Shown piece by piece: positions 24,201-33,518 of a stretch of 64,000 nucleotides of DNA. Each line of letters starts with the position of its first letter. Position 1 is the first letter of the stretch. The DNA is taken from positions 27,557,870 to 27,621,869 of the forward strand of contig NC_088712.1 of assembly GCF_963576615.1 (NCBI RefSeq), in the 5' to 3' direction. Source of the stretch: Watersipora subatra. Its lineage: Eukaryota; Bryozoa; Gymnolaemata; Cheilostomatida; Watersiporidae. Under the pieces are notes generated by a model. That model did not search any database. It was not told the DNA's origin and was given only the letters and a program-made list of their open reading frames with translations. Made by a program: the position numbers and the translations under genes.

Positions 24201-27200
24201 AGAAGCAAAAACTTCACATAAATTTTAAACTTTATATGGAATTTGCGTTATAGGAGTGTCTACTGTATTTAATTTGTCAAAAACAACCTTGAAAATCCAT
24301 CTTTCCCTAACGCTGTAATTCTTAGCCATTTCAGCTTTTTTTTGCCAATTTCATAATTTTACATTTGCTCATCAGAAGATCCGTTTTTCAATCATTTTCC
24401 TAGCATAAATGAGAATAGCTCTATTTGAATTTCACATGTCTTTACAATTTATTTCATATTCAAACTTCGACATACAAAACTAATTCTTTCCAACATTTGC
24501 TTCATATGTCACAACATATGAAGCAAAACTCATAAAGCTACCCAATGTCATACAATGGAGCCAGTATTCTTTTAAAGGTTGACTTGCAACAAAATTCACA
24601 TTACAGTTATTTGATATGAAAAGATTCACCATGTCTTACTCTGTTGTGTTGTAGGTGCCAAATATATGGGAATGTGATTACAAGCTCTTAAAAGCTAAAA
24701 AACGAACAGTTAATCGCAGCCACACGAGTCCGCCGTAGTTTGGATTCGCTTTCCAAAATGGCTCAAATGAGACGTAGTTGTTACAGGATGGTTTCTGTTT
24801 ACGCTTTCATGCAATCTCATTCGTCGAAATATTTTTACAAATGTAGTTCAGGCATTCAATAAAACCATGTCTATTGTTCTTGCGCGTCTATTTTATCGTC
24901 ATTGCAATGCTGTCACTTTTAGTACTGATATCTTTTAACTTACCGTAATAAATCGTTAAACTTTTTAACCTTAGCTCGAAGGAGTACATATCATTGTCTG
25001 ATAATCATGACGAGCCTGTTGGTCATTTGTGATAATCGAAAAGTACTGCAGAAATTATTTGCGAAGTATTGGCTCACATGATCAGATTACGACTTGCCGA
25101 TTAGACCAAACCAAAATAAAACTGTAAAGTAGCGAGCATCTATATTTGATACGGGGTCTTCGGAAAACCCGAAGTGTTTGTCATAAACTAGTGCTACGAT
25201 AAGTTTTATATTAAGCCTTTTATTGGCCTTTCAATTCACGTGAGAACATCACGTGACAAGACAATAAATAAATTTCATGACTATGTCAGAGAAATAAAGA
25301 GATACCAATCTACGGCAGCTTTTTGTTTTTGAGCTTTTAAGAGCTTGTAATCACATTTTCACGTATTTGGCACCTACAACACAACAGAGTAAGACTTTGT
25401 GAATCTTTTGATACCAAATAACTGTAATGTGAATTTTGTTGCAAGTCAACCTTTAAGAATATATCTTATTTGATTTGTTCCACAGCCCAAAATATCTTAC
25501 AACAACTACTCAATTACTTATAGCTGTAAAACAAAGTAAGATATGAAACTATATAAATTAAATTATCTGTAAAAAGATAAATAAAGTAATAATTAACACA
25601 AACACGTTTAGGCTGTCACTCTGCCTTAGAGGCTGGGAAATTTAAGTATAGCCTAGGCCAGGGGTCGGCAACCTTTTTCACTCAAAGAGCCATTTTGACC
25701 CGTTTTCTACGTATAAGAATGCAGTGGGAGCCACGAACCCCTTTTCCCACGACCAAACAAGCGGAGCGAATGTTGGAGAGTTTTTATGATAAATGCATGT
25801 GCACACAACTCATGAAAATTATTCATCAACAACATCGCAAAACCTTGTACCGAAATCTCATCAACAAATTTAACCATTTTTCTGTGTAGTCGTTAAAGTA
25901 TAATAACGATACAAAACACATATAAACCTATTTAAATATATTACCAAGTCTTTGAAAAGTGTCGACAGTATCTTAAAACTTACCCATCTGATCGGATTAT
26001 ACATAAATAGACAGATTAATTCGGCCAAAAATCGCCACAAAACGCTTGGAAAACTTGGTTTAATAATAGTTAAGACCTGCCTACGGTAGGCCAATAAAGC
26101 CGTGCGACAGATAGTAGAACTATTTAGCAGTGCGCATTTCACGAGAAAAACGTGCTCATTTCACCAGTCTATGGCATTGTTTACTTGCTAAGGTTTCTAA
26201 TATTTTTGTTAGATTTAATTATAAGAATAATTAATCGAGTTTATCCGAAGGTTTCTGTAATAAAGGTAGACCGTTTGAGGTGTAGGATAAAGGTAGACCA
26301 TTTGAGACATAGACCGATTTACAGGTACGAAATTGTGGTACACAGTTTATCAGCCTATGTTTTTTTGTCCAATTACCGGAGGTTTCATTAAATTATTTAA
26401 GACATTAGCCGAAATTATTTACAACTTATGTACAAACTAGGGCCGAACTACAACGCCCCTTTATGACAAGAACATTTTTTTTATTTTGCTTCAGTTTGCA
26501 GAAAACTTCCAGACACGTGAATGCTCATACTTGCTTTCTGTTAAAGATCGCTATCAAAACCATTCTACATTCAACACAACCAACTTTCAAATTGTGTATA
26601 GTGCACAGTAGCTTGTCATTTTACTTCTAATTTTGCATTTCAGAGTTATAATAAACATATTTCCTTATGGTTGTTGTTAAATTACATACATTACAGTAGG
26701 TTAGGCCTACAGCTTCAATTAATATTTATTTTATTGTTGTAAAACATAGGTTTGAGATAATAGTAGATGATGATTTGATGGTGTGATTTTTTGTGTGATT
26801 AGGTGTTATTTATTGTTGTAAAACATCGGTTTAAGATAGTAGTAGATTAGATGTGATTTTTTGTGTGATTAGGTGTGATTTTTTGTTGTAAAACATACTT
26901 TTTGACAACTACTTTTTTAACAACCAGCACTGCCATTTCTTTTTTCCATTATCCTTTATTCCATTATCAGGTCGTGGGCTGTATGACAGGGGAATTTCTA
27001 GTGATATTTTCAATTTAAAAAATACTATATTTAACTTTTATGTTTAGCTTTGGATTTTTTTATACCATGTTTACATCATAAAACGAAAAGGTGTGGCATG
27101 TATAATGATTTAACTGCTGACAAAACAGAATTACACTTATGCATAAAAAAAGATTTTGGCAGGTTTTGGCGCATAAATTATTATATGGTGTACTACCTGT

Positions 27201-29137
27201 AATACTGTTGTTGTTTGTCAGTAGTGTTGTTGACGATTTGCAGACGTAAGTGGCTGGCCAGCCTCACTAGATTTCTAATTGTTTAACCCAGTTCGTTGAC
27301 ATAATATCAGACGGTATCTCATAGCGATTTGGCACTCTGCGCTAATCCGGTAGTACTTTTTTCTGTACTTTTATTTTAAAGTTAAAGCCATGTGACGATC
27401 ATGTGAAAAGGTACTAATAATAATTTAACATAAATAATGACGCATAGCAAGCGACAATGTGTGATTTATCATCATAATTACCAATTTTTAAATTATATTA
27501 CAAAATCTAGTGGTAAAACTTCTATATTTTTATGAATTACTTGGCATATGGTAAAAAAGATAAAAAGTCGTAAGTCAGAGGGAGCCGCAGCGAGGGGATG
27601 AAAGAGCCGCATGCGGCTCCGGAGCCGCAGGTTGCTGTCCCCTGGCCTAGGCCATAGAAGAGATTGAGGGTCTAGTTAGATGCACCGATAGAGATATGGA
27701 ACTAGTCTAAATTGTCTATTTGAATCTCATTCAACTTTTTTTGTATATTTGTGACATTTTTGTAATTGACCTGGTCAGTGTCTCCGCTTTCTCAGCTTTC
27801 AGATGTGTTTTTTTTTCAGTCAACTTTTTTCAATGAAGTTGACAGGCCTGGCCAGTATTATTTAAACATTGTAGGACCAAACTATATGAGAGAGAATTGT
27901 GTAGCCTAAATATGTTCCGATTTACAGTATTTTCAAGAAATTATGTGACTCCGTATGTGGGAAATTACTTTGCATGTCGAGAAATATTATTTGCGCAAGC
28001 TTAACGTTGCATATTGAAAAATTCATTTGAGTCGGTTGCTAGTCAAGCATAAACTGTATTATTACGGGTATGTTGAGACAGATTGTCCGATATGAAAAAG
28101 GAGGTAAACCTCTGCTTGTATCGGATGAAGGCAAACCTCCTCTCGATATCCCAGCTTGCAATTCCTGCGGAGGAGAACGAGAGTTTGAGTTTCAGGTAAG
28201 CAGTGTTTCCTGTCTTATGTTGAATCAGCAGTATTTCCTGTCTAGAGCTGTGACAGTAGTATTTCCTGTTCTGAATTGTGGCAGTAGTATTTCCTGTTCG
28301 GAGTTGTGACAGTAGTACTTCTTGTTTTGAGTTGTGACAATAGTATTTCCTGTTTTAGTTGTGACAATAGTATTTCCTGTTCAGAGTTGTGACAGTAGTA
28401 TTTCCTGTTCAGAGTTGTGACAGTAGTATTTCCTGTTCAGAGTTGTGACAATAGTATTTCCTGTTCAGAGTTGTGACAATAGTATTTCCTGTTCCGAGTT
28501 GTGACAGTAGTATTTCCTGTTCAGAGTTGTGACAGTAGTATTTCCTGTTCCGAGTTGTGACAGTAGTATTTCCTGTTCAGAGTTGTGACAGTAGTATTTT
28601 CTGTTCCGAGTTGTGACAGTAGTATTTCCTGTTCAGAGTTGTGACAGTAGTATTTCCTGTTCCGAGTTGTGACAGTAGTATTTCCTGTTCCGAGTTGTGA
28701 CAGTAGTATTTCCTGTTCCGAGTTGTGACAGTAGTATTTCCTGTTCAGAGTTGTGACAGTAGTATTTCCTGTTCAGAGTGTGGTTTCCATGAGTATCTAG
28801 ATTTTAAGTACTCAGAAAGCTACGTTTATTGCATCTTATTCTGTCAAGGTTTTATCCTCACTCAAAATCATCTGATCAGAATATGATCTATTATTCATAA
28901 ACAGACATCAGACCTATGATGTTATCTAGCAATATACATTATACATGTCTCTGATTTGTTCTGCAGGTCATGTCCCAGTGCCTCAGTTATCTAAATGTAG
29001 ACACTAGTGTGAATAGTTTAGACTGGGGAACTCTCATCATCTACACATGCAAGAAGTCGTGCCAGATTCAAGGCTATGCACCTGAGTATGTATGGAAACA
29101 AGACTTCTCCAACAAAGACCTGGTTGCTGGCAAGTAG
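14674..29137 (+). CDS. PDCD2: PDCD2 (programmed cell death 2), complete, five exons
   Basis: PDCD2 is a conserved MYND-type protein; in other animals it acts as a chaperone for the ribosomal protein uS5 (RPS2) and is needed for cell growth. Exons: 14674-15211, 19501-19616, 20899-21027, 28082-28195 and 28967-29137. Phases (1, 0, 0, 0) all match, with GTAAGT, GTAAGA, GTATTG and GTAAGC donors. Product 355 aa (human about 344). The N-terminal PDCD2 signature KCFRSQLPRTNPYYS is at residues 97-111. The MYND finger is at residues 134-171 (CHVCSC, CGEC, YCSKAHQ, HW, C). The C-terminal domain has IVRYEKGG, PACNSCGGEREFEFQ and EYVWKQDF. It shows no damage despite introns of 0.8-7 kb filled with repeats. 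Poly(A) signal AATAAA at 29379. Confidence 0.93.
15216..16260 (+). mobile_element. 5'-truncated LINE reverse transcriptase fragment in PDCD2 intron 1
   Basis: Starts about 4 bp after the PDCD2 exon 1 donor. The open frame runs to the stop at 16211-16213 without a break: DIDWIKHFLTGRTQRV, SGVTQGSVLGP, LFLLYINDLS, the intact active-site motif FADDTIVYA, then the thumb and C-terminal RPILEYGCQVWDP and LRKCLLYKM. Endonuclease and RT fingers are missing because of 5' truncation, the usual result of incomplete target-primed reverse transcription. The intact frame suggests a younger insertion than the LINE at 9-14 kb. The apparent in-frame fusion to PDCD2 exon 1 uses another frame and is not coding. 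Confidence 0.85.
16811..18836. mobile_element. Possible TIR element carrying the 22-bp array
   Basis: The sequence GGTGAAAGTGGGGCAAGTTTGG near 16813 and the inverse of GACCCAACTTGCCCCGCCTT near 18808 form imperfect terminal inverted repeats. They share GGGGCAAGTTGGG with the units of the array inside. Target duplications are not clear, so the limits are approximate. Confidence 0.4.
17885..18625. repeat. 22-bp minisatellite, about 33 copies, PDCD2 intron 1
   Basis: Unit CATCGACTGACCCAACTTGC + CC with few variants (TTGT, AACT, GATT). Because 66 bp is three units, the minus strand is open in several frames with a 22-residue period. This is a by-product of the repeat, not a protein. Confidence 0.95.
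19501..19616 (+). CDS. PDCD2: PDCD2 exon 2
   Basis: 116 nt after a TTAATTTTTAG acceptor; donor GTAAGA. Acidic segment SYFFKEYEIVMDVEDISD, matching the FPEFEIVIE-type segment after the MYND finger. Confidence 0.88.
19632..20470. repeat. 34-bp minisatellite, about 23-25 degenerate copies, PDCD2 intron 2
   Basis: Unit approximately CTGCTGACCTTTGACACTTA + CTAATATTCAACGT. It begins about 30 bp after the exon 2 donor at 19617. Confidence 0.88.
20899..21027 (+). CDS. PDCD2: PDCD2 exon 3
   Basis: 129 nt after a TTTTTATTACAG acceptor. It ends MAFRERIADNPDQ before a GTATTG donor, matching the F..RIA..P.Q segment of PDCD2. Confidence 0.9.
21297..21402. mobile_element. Short palindromic MITE with TA flanks
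   Basis: CGGTAAAACCATTCGAATTG at the left and CAATTAGAGGTTTTACCG-type sequence at the right form TIRs flanked by TA. Inner sequence TTTCCCTATAGTGGCAGTCAAAT recurs near 33685 and 34880. Confidence 0.7.
21456..23298. mobile_element. Tigger/pogo-like non-autonomous element with TA flanks
   Basis: Ends CAGTGCACCCTC...GAGGGTGCACTG, each flanked by TA, the Tc1-mariner/pogo target. A second element (21621-22403) is nested inside. Lies in PDCD2 intron 3. No transposase seen. Confidence 0.75.
21621..22403. mobile_element. Nested Tigger-like element
   Basis: TIRs CAGCCGATCCTTGGCTCTCG and (inverted) CAGTGGAACCGTGGTTCTCG, flanked by TA, inserted inside the element 21456-23298. Several short frames on both strands arise from internal inverted segments (TTCGAGATCCGAA) and are not genes. 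Confidence 0.75.
23397..24265. mobile_element. Tigger-like MITE, 869 bp, TA flanks
   Basis: Left end CAGTAGGCGTTCCTATAATG, right end inverse (TATAGGAGTGTCTACTG), both flanked by TA. In PDCD2 intron 3, about 100 bp after the previous element. Confidence 0.78.
24572..25456. mobile_element. Foldback element copy 2 (877 bp) with TTAA flanks
   Basis: Element 24576-25452 with TIRs AGGTTGACTTGCAACAAAAT and inverse, flanked on both sides by TTAA. Same family as 11122-11983; internal sequence largely collinear with that copy. Confidence 0.88.
25651..27652. mobile_element. Non-autonomous hAT element, 1986 bp, with 8-bp target duplication
   Basis: Element 25659-27644. Its left end CAGGGGTCGGCAACCTTTTT is a widespread hAT terminus and its right end is GGTTGCTGTCCCCTG. 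It is flanked by the perfect direct duplication GCCTAGGC (25651-25658 and 27645-27652). Near the right end there is a GC-rich run of GAGCCGC motifs. No transposase frame is visible. It lies in PDCD2 intron 3. Confidence 0.93.
28082..28195 (+). CDS. PDCD2: PDCD2 exon 4
   Basis: 114 nt starting IVRYEKGGKPLL (PDCD2 VLRY motif) and ending GEREFEFQ before a GTAAGC donor. Acceptor TTGAGACAG chosen because it keeps frame and begins at the conserved motif. The two CxxC-type cysteines are in PACNSCGG. Confidence 0.9.
28196..28785. repeat. 28-bp minisatellite, about 20 copies, PDCD2 intron 4
   Basis: Unit TTCAGAGTTGTGACAGTAGT + ATTTCCTG with CAGAG/CCGAG variants. The first degenerate units begin at the exon 4 splice donor itself (AGCAGTGTTTCCTG). 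Confidence 0.95.
28967..29137 (+). CDS. PDCD2: PDCD2 exon 5 (terminal)
   Basis: 171 nt after a TTTGTTCTGCAG acceptor, encoding VMSQCLSYLNVD, SLDWGTLIIYTC, YVWKQDF and a stop. It matches the PDCD2 C-terminus (DWG...FTC...EFVWKQD). Confidence 0.92.
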   Translation, partial: VMSQCLSYLNVDTSVNSLDWGTLIIYTCKKSCQIQGYAPEYVWKQDFSNKDLVAGK

Positions 29138-29179
29138 GCCAAGTTGTTGTCAGTATCATCTCATTCTCACTAGTAACTG

Positions 29180-29345
29180 TGACTCTCACTGAACACCAGT
29201 TGGACGCTATGAACAGTAATTGGTTGCTATAGACAACAGTTTGTTGCTATGCTCAACGGTTTGCTGCTATGAACAGTGGTTTGTTGCTATCGACAACAGG
29301 TCATTGCTATAAATAACAATTTTTTGATATGGTCAAAAATTGTTG
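29180..29345. repeat. Degenerate repeat in the PDCD2 3' UTR
   Basis: Irregular copies of TTGCTATGAACAGTGGTTTG type, starting about 45 bp after the PDCD2 stop and ending before the AATAAA at 29379. Confidence 0.65.
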
Positions 29346-29378
29346 CCATGAACCATGGTTACTTTTATTGCAAATTGG

Positions 29379-29384
29379 AATAAA
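29379..29384 (+). terminator. PDCD2: PDCD2 poly(A) signal
   Basis: AATAAA, 242 bp after the stop codon; the first canonical signal downstream. Confidence 0.5.
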
Positions 29385-32300
29385 AGAAATAGGTACCAGT
29401 TTACCAACAGACTTTATGCCCTCTTCTCTAAAGGTCTACTTCACTGATACTAGTCATTCAGTCCACAACATTGGCTTCTTACTATTTATGAGTTATATTC
29501 AAGCTCTCAGCAGCATGGGCCAACTCTAGAAGTCTAGTGGTTGTTGAGCAATTAAAATGCAGAAAGTGCTTGGGTTACATTACTGCCGATCTACGCTGTT
29601 TCGAGGTTTCGATCGATATCAAGCGTCATTTTGTCTAACGTCATTTATGTCTTGAGCAACGGAAACAATTGCCAACTTGTTTCTCCCTCAACGACTGTTG
29701 TGCTTGTCACTAAGTTTCAGTCGTGTCAATCAGTTTCAGTGATGCGCCATTTCGGTTGTACCCTCCGATTCTCTCTTTTGTATGTGTCTTTATTTTTTGA
29801 CCTTCATTATTGCTCTACTATTCCAGCTTCTCCGCCATCTTGTTAGTATTCACTATTCAGGCGCTGCCGAGCAGTGATTGACAAAGTATTGTTCATCTCA
29901 AGGACCAAAACAGCTCTTTTCAAGGCCATCAAAACCTATCTTTAGTTTTATTCACAATAAATGCATTGTTGAAGATAAGAAAAATTTGTTTTATGAATTT
30001 TGTTCAGACGCTATTTAATAGAAATGACAACGGTTCAGTAAGTCTCCAATAATATTTTTATAAAATATAAGATGTGGCTCTAAATTAATTCCATCAAAAA
30101 GCCAACGTTTCGATGATTCAAATGATATATAATTTTCTATAGTTATCTAAATTGTTGATTATAAAAAAAACGAATGCAACTCACAATTCATTGCTATGTA
30201 ACACAAATTTGAGGCGGTTCCATATTTTGTGCCACCATATTTGTATAATTCGTGTGGTAAGGAAATGTTTCCTTTTTCTAATAAAGTACTGTTCATATTA
30301 TTTGTTACATCTTATTACAGTGCTGTACATTTAGAGTAATTTGTTAATGGTATTCCGACTTACACCAAAATTGTGGTAACACCATGTCGTAAGAACAAAT
30401 TAATGTTGCGATTTGAGAACCCCCTGGAATTGTTTTGCATGACAGCGTCTCTCTCTCGCTCTCAGAGAGAGAGAGACAGTCATTTCTGAGAGACAGTCAT
30501 TTCGACAATGACTGTCTCATGGTTTAGGCTTAATCACTGACTTCCCATGCAGCTCAGTTTTCCATCGTCTATTACCATCTGTTTGTGTCCAGTTCCTTCA
30601 ACTTCATGTTATACTTAGCTACATCTTTGTATTGGAACTGGAGGGGGAGTACCACAGCTCGGAACTTTTTTAGGCCAGGCATCGGTCGAGCCAGTACGAT
30701 ATCATTGATTTGTGTCATTTCCATAAAACTACATACAAAAGATATTAATAAACACCAGCTTTTGCCTTACTTGAGTCTCTCTCTCAGATCAGCAGTACAG
30801 AGATGTAATCCAGCGGGCAGGAACAGGTCTAAAGTCTCTCTCTCAGATCAGCAGTACAGAGATGTAATCCAGCGGGCAGGAACAGGTCTAAACATACCGG
30901 CATCTTTGATCTGCTGCAGCGGCTGGTTGATGAGTTTATCTATTCTCGCCTCTGAGTCCGGGTTGGCATTTTGGACAAGAAAAACACTTCTCAGGGCAGC
31001 AGAAAAATTCAGGAATAAGTGGAAAAAAAGTGGTTAAAATAGGGAAAATTGGTAATAAGTGAGAAAAAAGTAAAAAAATTGTAATTATATTGCGAATTAG
31101 TTAATTATTTTAAATAATTGCCAGCAATTTAATTCTTGCGTGGAGTTTATTGCTACCAGAAAAGAGATGTTGTCGGAAAATACTGGCTTGGGCCCAATTT
31201 AGTGGATTATTAAGAAGTTAACAGATTGAACCATAGTCTGCGAATTCCTCTTGGTCTGAGACTTTATTAATGAGTGAACATATCTACATGTAAATACGCT
31301 CAGTTTAGCTTAATACTTGTAGTTATTTCTAAGACAATGTAATAATCGTCTTGAGTCAGGTAAAGACGCTGATGTGTATCACTCAATAGGCCAGCTTAAT
31401 TTGTGAGATGAAATACAATTTATCCAGGACCAGAAAGGATTAACAACTCAGAGATTAGCTAGGTAGAAATGCTAGTCTGCTCATCACAATAGATCATAGT
31501 ATTTTTTTATATTATGATAAAATGGTCTTTACTCAGTTGCTGTTACTGAGCTTGTTTAGCACTGGTCAAACCTTCTCATTTTTAACTCAACTTTCGCCTC
31601 ATCAAGTATAGCTGAGTATTGAGTATACCATAGCTATGTCAGGACAAGGCTGGCCACTGGAAGAATTGGAAAAGATAAGCATTGAGGATGACTAAACACT
31701 TGGTATATATTTGTATATATATGTTGCACTTACATTTGTTGCAACATATGCATATTATTACTGGAAATACGTTATAAAATTGTTTTATAAACCATAACTT
31801 TTTAATGCATTCAATTCAGCAAACTATAGTTATAGCTAAATTTTCTTTTTGCAAACTAAGTATTGATACTTTTTCCCACCTTTGTTCTACTAAACACCAT
31901 TTTCCCAGGATGGTGAATATCGGTAAATATCACTGGTATTTACCAAACATGCTTTGAGTGCACACTTTTTGGGAAATCTAGCCAGCCTTATTGTCAATTA
32001 TTTTAGTTTATTCTTACAGAATGCCCAGTTTCATTCCCCAGCTAGGAGCCACTGTACTAGTGTTGACAGTTTAGTCGCTGGAAATCCGACCCATGATCCA
32101 GGTTGTATCGGTCTTCGTGATTATCTGATAGCAGTATGACCATGGTAGTACAATGACGAACAACACCATACACCCCGTTGCTCAGTGAAGACCTGTTGCT
32201 GTCACAGCAGTTCCATCTGTCACATTTTAGTATTGTATAATGATGCATTACTTTAAATATTGCTGTTTCCCATTATGTGTTTTATTGCATCAATTAGTAA

Positions 32301-32984
32301 AAATTAAACAAAAACATAAATGTAGTTACAATATTGTTTAAATGAAAAAAATGAAAACTTAACTACTAAAGTAACTTGACCAAGCACAAGTTACTAAAGT
32401 AACTTGTGATTGGCCAAACTAACGTCCGCTATACAGTTGCACACACATAGTAGATGTCTTCAACTGGGACTAACTGTCCCTGTTATTGGCTACTTTATAT
32501 CAGTAGCGTGTGCTTCCTAGCAGCTGACCATCCAAATTATGTTGGCTATTTGTACGCTGCCGCCCACCAAAGTCAGCACTGCGGGAGTAAGACCATCTGT
32601 CAATAACACATGACAAGCTCTTCGATAAGATACGCCATACGTTACATAAAACATGTAGTTTTGTTTGCTTGCCTTGTGCGCTATGGTTGGTATACCCTCT
32701 CTGGATACATCACAAGCACTGGTTCAGGCGTTATTGACCTCTTCAACCAGTTGAATTCCTAACTACTGTTCAATATCTGTGTTATTCTCAACTAGCGAAA
32801 TTAATAGCATTGCACAGGTATTAAAAAGTCAGCTTATAAACAGTGACAGGTAATGTAGTAGCCTGGCACATTGCCAATGGCTAATTTGTGTAAGCTAGTA
32901 ACCTATAATGATTTCTAAACGTACTAAGAGCCATGAGACCAAGTATAAAATGACATATATTGCCCTGTGGATCTATCAATCTTG
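29385..32984. other. Intergenic between PDCD2 and the His-rich gene
   Basis: No gene that I can support. It contains a GA/CT-rich patch (30448-30510) with an inverted GACAGTCATT motif and a 60-bp duplication at 30773-30892. The rest is AT-rich. Confidence 0.4.
30773..30892. repeat. Exact 60-bp tandem duplication with splice-like signals
   Basis: Two near-identical 60-bp copies, each TCTCTCTCTCAG, then ATCAGCAGTACAGAG..., then GGAACAG followed by GTCTAA. Each copy looks like a 3' splice site, a 39-nt exon and a weak donor. On the minus strand just to the right, a frame INQPLQQIKDAG ends at a GTATGT donor (near 30895). Neither reading is assigned to a family. Confidence 0.6.
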
Positions 32985-33110
32985 CGTAGCATAATGGCTT
33001 AGCATATCATTTAGGGAACGGGAGGTTCCGAGATCAAGCCTTTTGCGATACGGATTCTTGATTCCAAGATTTTACACCTGGACACACAGAATCAAACAGC
33101 GTACTACAAC
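32985..33110 (+). repeat. tRNA-derived SINE copy (+)
   Basis: A box-like TAGCATAATGGCTTAGCAT, B box-like GGTTCCGAGATCAAGCC, followed by a tail TTCCAAGATTTTACACCTGG + ACACAC shared with the copies at 41.2 and 46.8 kb. Confidence 0.6.
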
Positions 33111-33432
33111 AGTCAACTCTTGACTATTCCTACTTGGTTTCATAACTCAAACTAGAAAAAGTGCTGCCGCTATTGGCAGCATGCACAAAGAAACACCAGC
33201 AAATTTCCATGACTTGAATGCTAAGATTCTGTATGTGATGAGGTTTTAATATCTATGTAGGAGTTGTCCACTCATTCACAGATGTATCAACCATGCTCAA
33301 GAAATTCATTAAAGAACAAATTCAAGGTTGATTTCAATTTAGCAGCTTCAAGATGGAGCTGTTCAGATTGGATTCCGTTGAGTCTGTGATAAAACTACAG
33401 ATGTTATTTCTCATTGGCTCCATTTACCAGGC

Positions 33433-33440
33433 TATATAAG
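33433..33440 (+). promoter_or_regulatory. TATA box of the His-rich gene
   Basis: TATATAAG lies 37 bp before the start codon, with an inverted CCAAT (ATTGG) about 20 bp further upstream. This predicts a 5' UTR of only some 10-20 nt, typical of a strongly expressed secretory-product gene (inference). Confidence 0.6.
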
Positions 33441-33476
33441 AGCCCTACATCGCCTGCCTACCAACTTCGTCTAAAC

Positions 33477-33518
33477 ATGAAGCTGCTGCTCCTAACTGCC
33501 TGCGTGGCTGTGTCTCTG
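33477..33518 (+). CDS. His-rich gene exon 1: signal peptide
   Basis: 42 nt, 14 codons: Met-Lys, four Leu, then a short hydrophobic run. Donor GTAGGT, phase 0. This start is preferred over an upstream Met because it directly begins the signal peptide and follows the TATA box. Confidence 0.8.

Noticed and set aside
28196..28785. CRISPR-like regular array
   Set aside because: 28-bp head-to-tail repeat without unique spacers in a eukaryotic intron.
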